Positions 6,395 through 6,455 of a stretch of 6,455 nt of DNA are shown in pieces (positions within the stretch are counted from its first letter, which is position 1; each line of letters begins with the position of its first letter). This DNA is from Candidatus Gorgonimonas leptogorgiae (GTDB lineage Bacteria > Pseudomonadota > Gammaproteobacteria > Pseudomonadales > Endozoicomonadaceae). The notes beneath the pieces were generated by a model, which worked only from the letters and a program-made list of their open reading frames with translations, did not search any database and had not been told where the DNA came from. The position numbers and the translations under genes were made by a program. Location of the stretch: assembly GCA_929200515.1 (NCBI GenBank), contig CAKNAD010000169.1, positions 1 through 6,455 on the forward strand, written 5' to 3'.

Positions 6395-6455
6395 TAACTT
6401 CTTAATTGTAGTAGCTCAAACCTGACCTGACAGTAACCTTAAAAATTAGAAGTCT
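6311..6455. other. Non-coding right end of window with possible mobile-element flank
   Basis: No convincing gene is seen in these 145 bases. On the minus strand two short frames enter from the right edge but stop within about 55-85 bases. The stretch 6331-6430 is about 37 percent GC by count, apparently higher than the 5170-5767 spacer. It holds a tandem CCTGACCTGA. The look of this stretch suggests the edge of an insertion element or other repeat continuing past the window, but no terminal inverted repeat or transposase can be identified, so this is only an impression. Confidence 0.25.
6358..6375 (+). repeat. Hairpin TGAAAA/TTTTCA
   Basis: TGAAAA (6358-6363) and TTTTCA (6370-6375) are exact 6-base complements around TGCGTC. 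It lies 47 bases after the stop of the basic-protein gene. A short T-run follows nine bases later, too far for a classical intrinsic terminator. It may still end or protect the transcript. Confidence 0.3.

Overview
The window is AT-rich and bacterial. The best-supported content is the first two genes of a pyruvate dehydrogenase complex on the minus strand: aceE (homodimeric E1) followed by aceF (E2 with two lipoyl domains). The single-chain 887-residue AceE together with an AceF of this layout is the gamma/betaproteobacterial type of complex, unlike the split E1 alpha/beta form of most alphaproteobacteria and Gram-positives. Low GC, long AT-rich spacers and an orphan basic coiled-coil protein would suit a host-associated or reduced-genome gammaproteobacterium. 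That placement is an inference; no species can be named from the sequence alone.

Layout from left to right. Positions 2-868 (+) hold the 3' part of a gene for an outer-membrane beta-barrel protein. Its beginning lies outside the window, but the end of a signal peptide is still visible. It converges on aceF (894-2441, -) with only 25 bases between the two stop codons. aceF is preceded by a 64-base gap and then aceE (2506-5169, -), so the two form an aceE-aceF operon read right to left. No lpd (E3) gene follows aceF and no pdhR-like regulator precedes aceE, so E3 and any regulator must be encoded elsewhere.

Positions 5170-5767 form a non-coding spacer of about 600 bases. It carries the aceE ribosome-binding site, candidate minus-strand promoters, several short perfect inverted repeats and, at its right end, a near-consensus sigma70 promoter (TTGCAA, 17 bases, TATAAT). 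That promoter drives an unrecognised gene at 5768-6310 (+) for a 180-residue, strongly basic (about 41 K/R against 19 D/E), helical and probably coiled-coil protein. The last 145 bases (6311-6455) have no convincing gene. They hold an 8-bp long-range inverted repeat starting at the orphan's stop codon, a small hairpin and a tandem CCTGA repeat.

Functionally, AceE decarboxylates pyruvate and transfers the acetyl group to the AceF lipoyl arms, and AceF makes acetyl-CoA. The barrel protein and the basic protein have no visible link to this pathway. No tRNA, rRNA, CRISPR array or intact mobile element was seen. The least explained parts are the 5768-6310 gene with its dedicated promoter and the dyad-rich spacer upstream of aceE.
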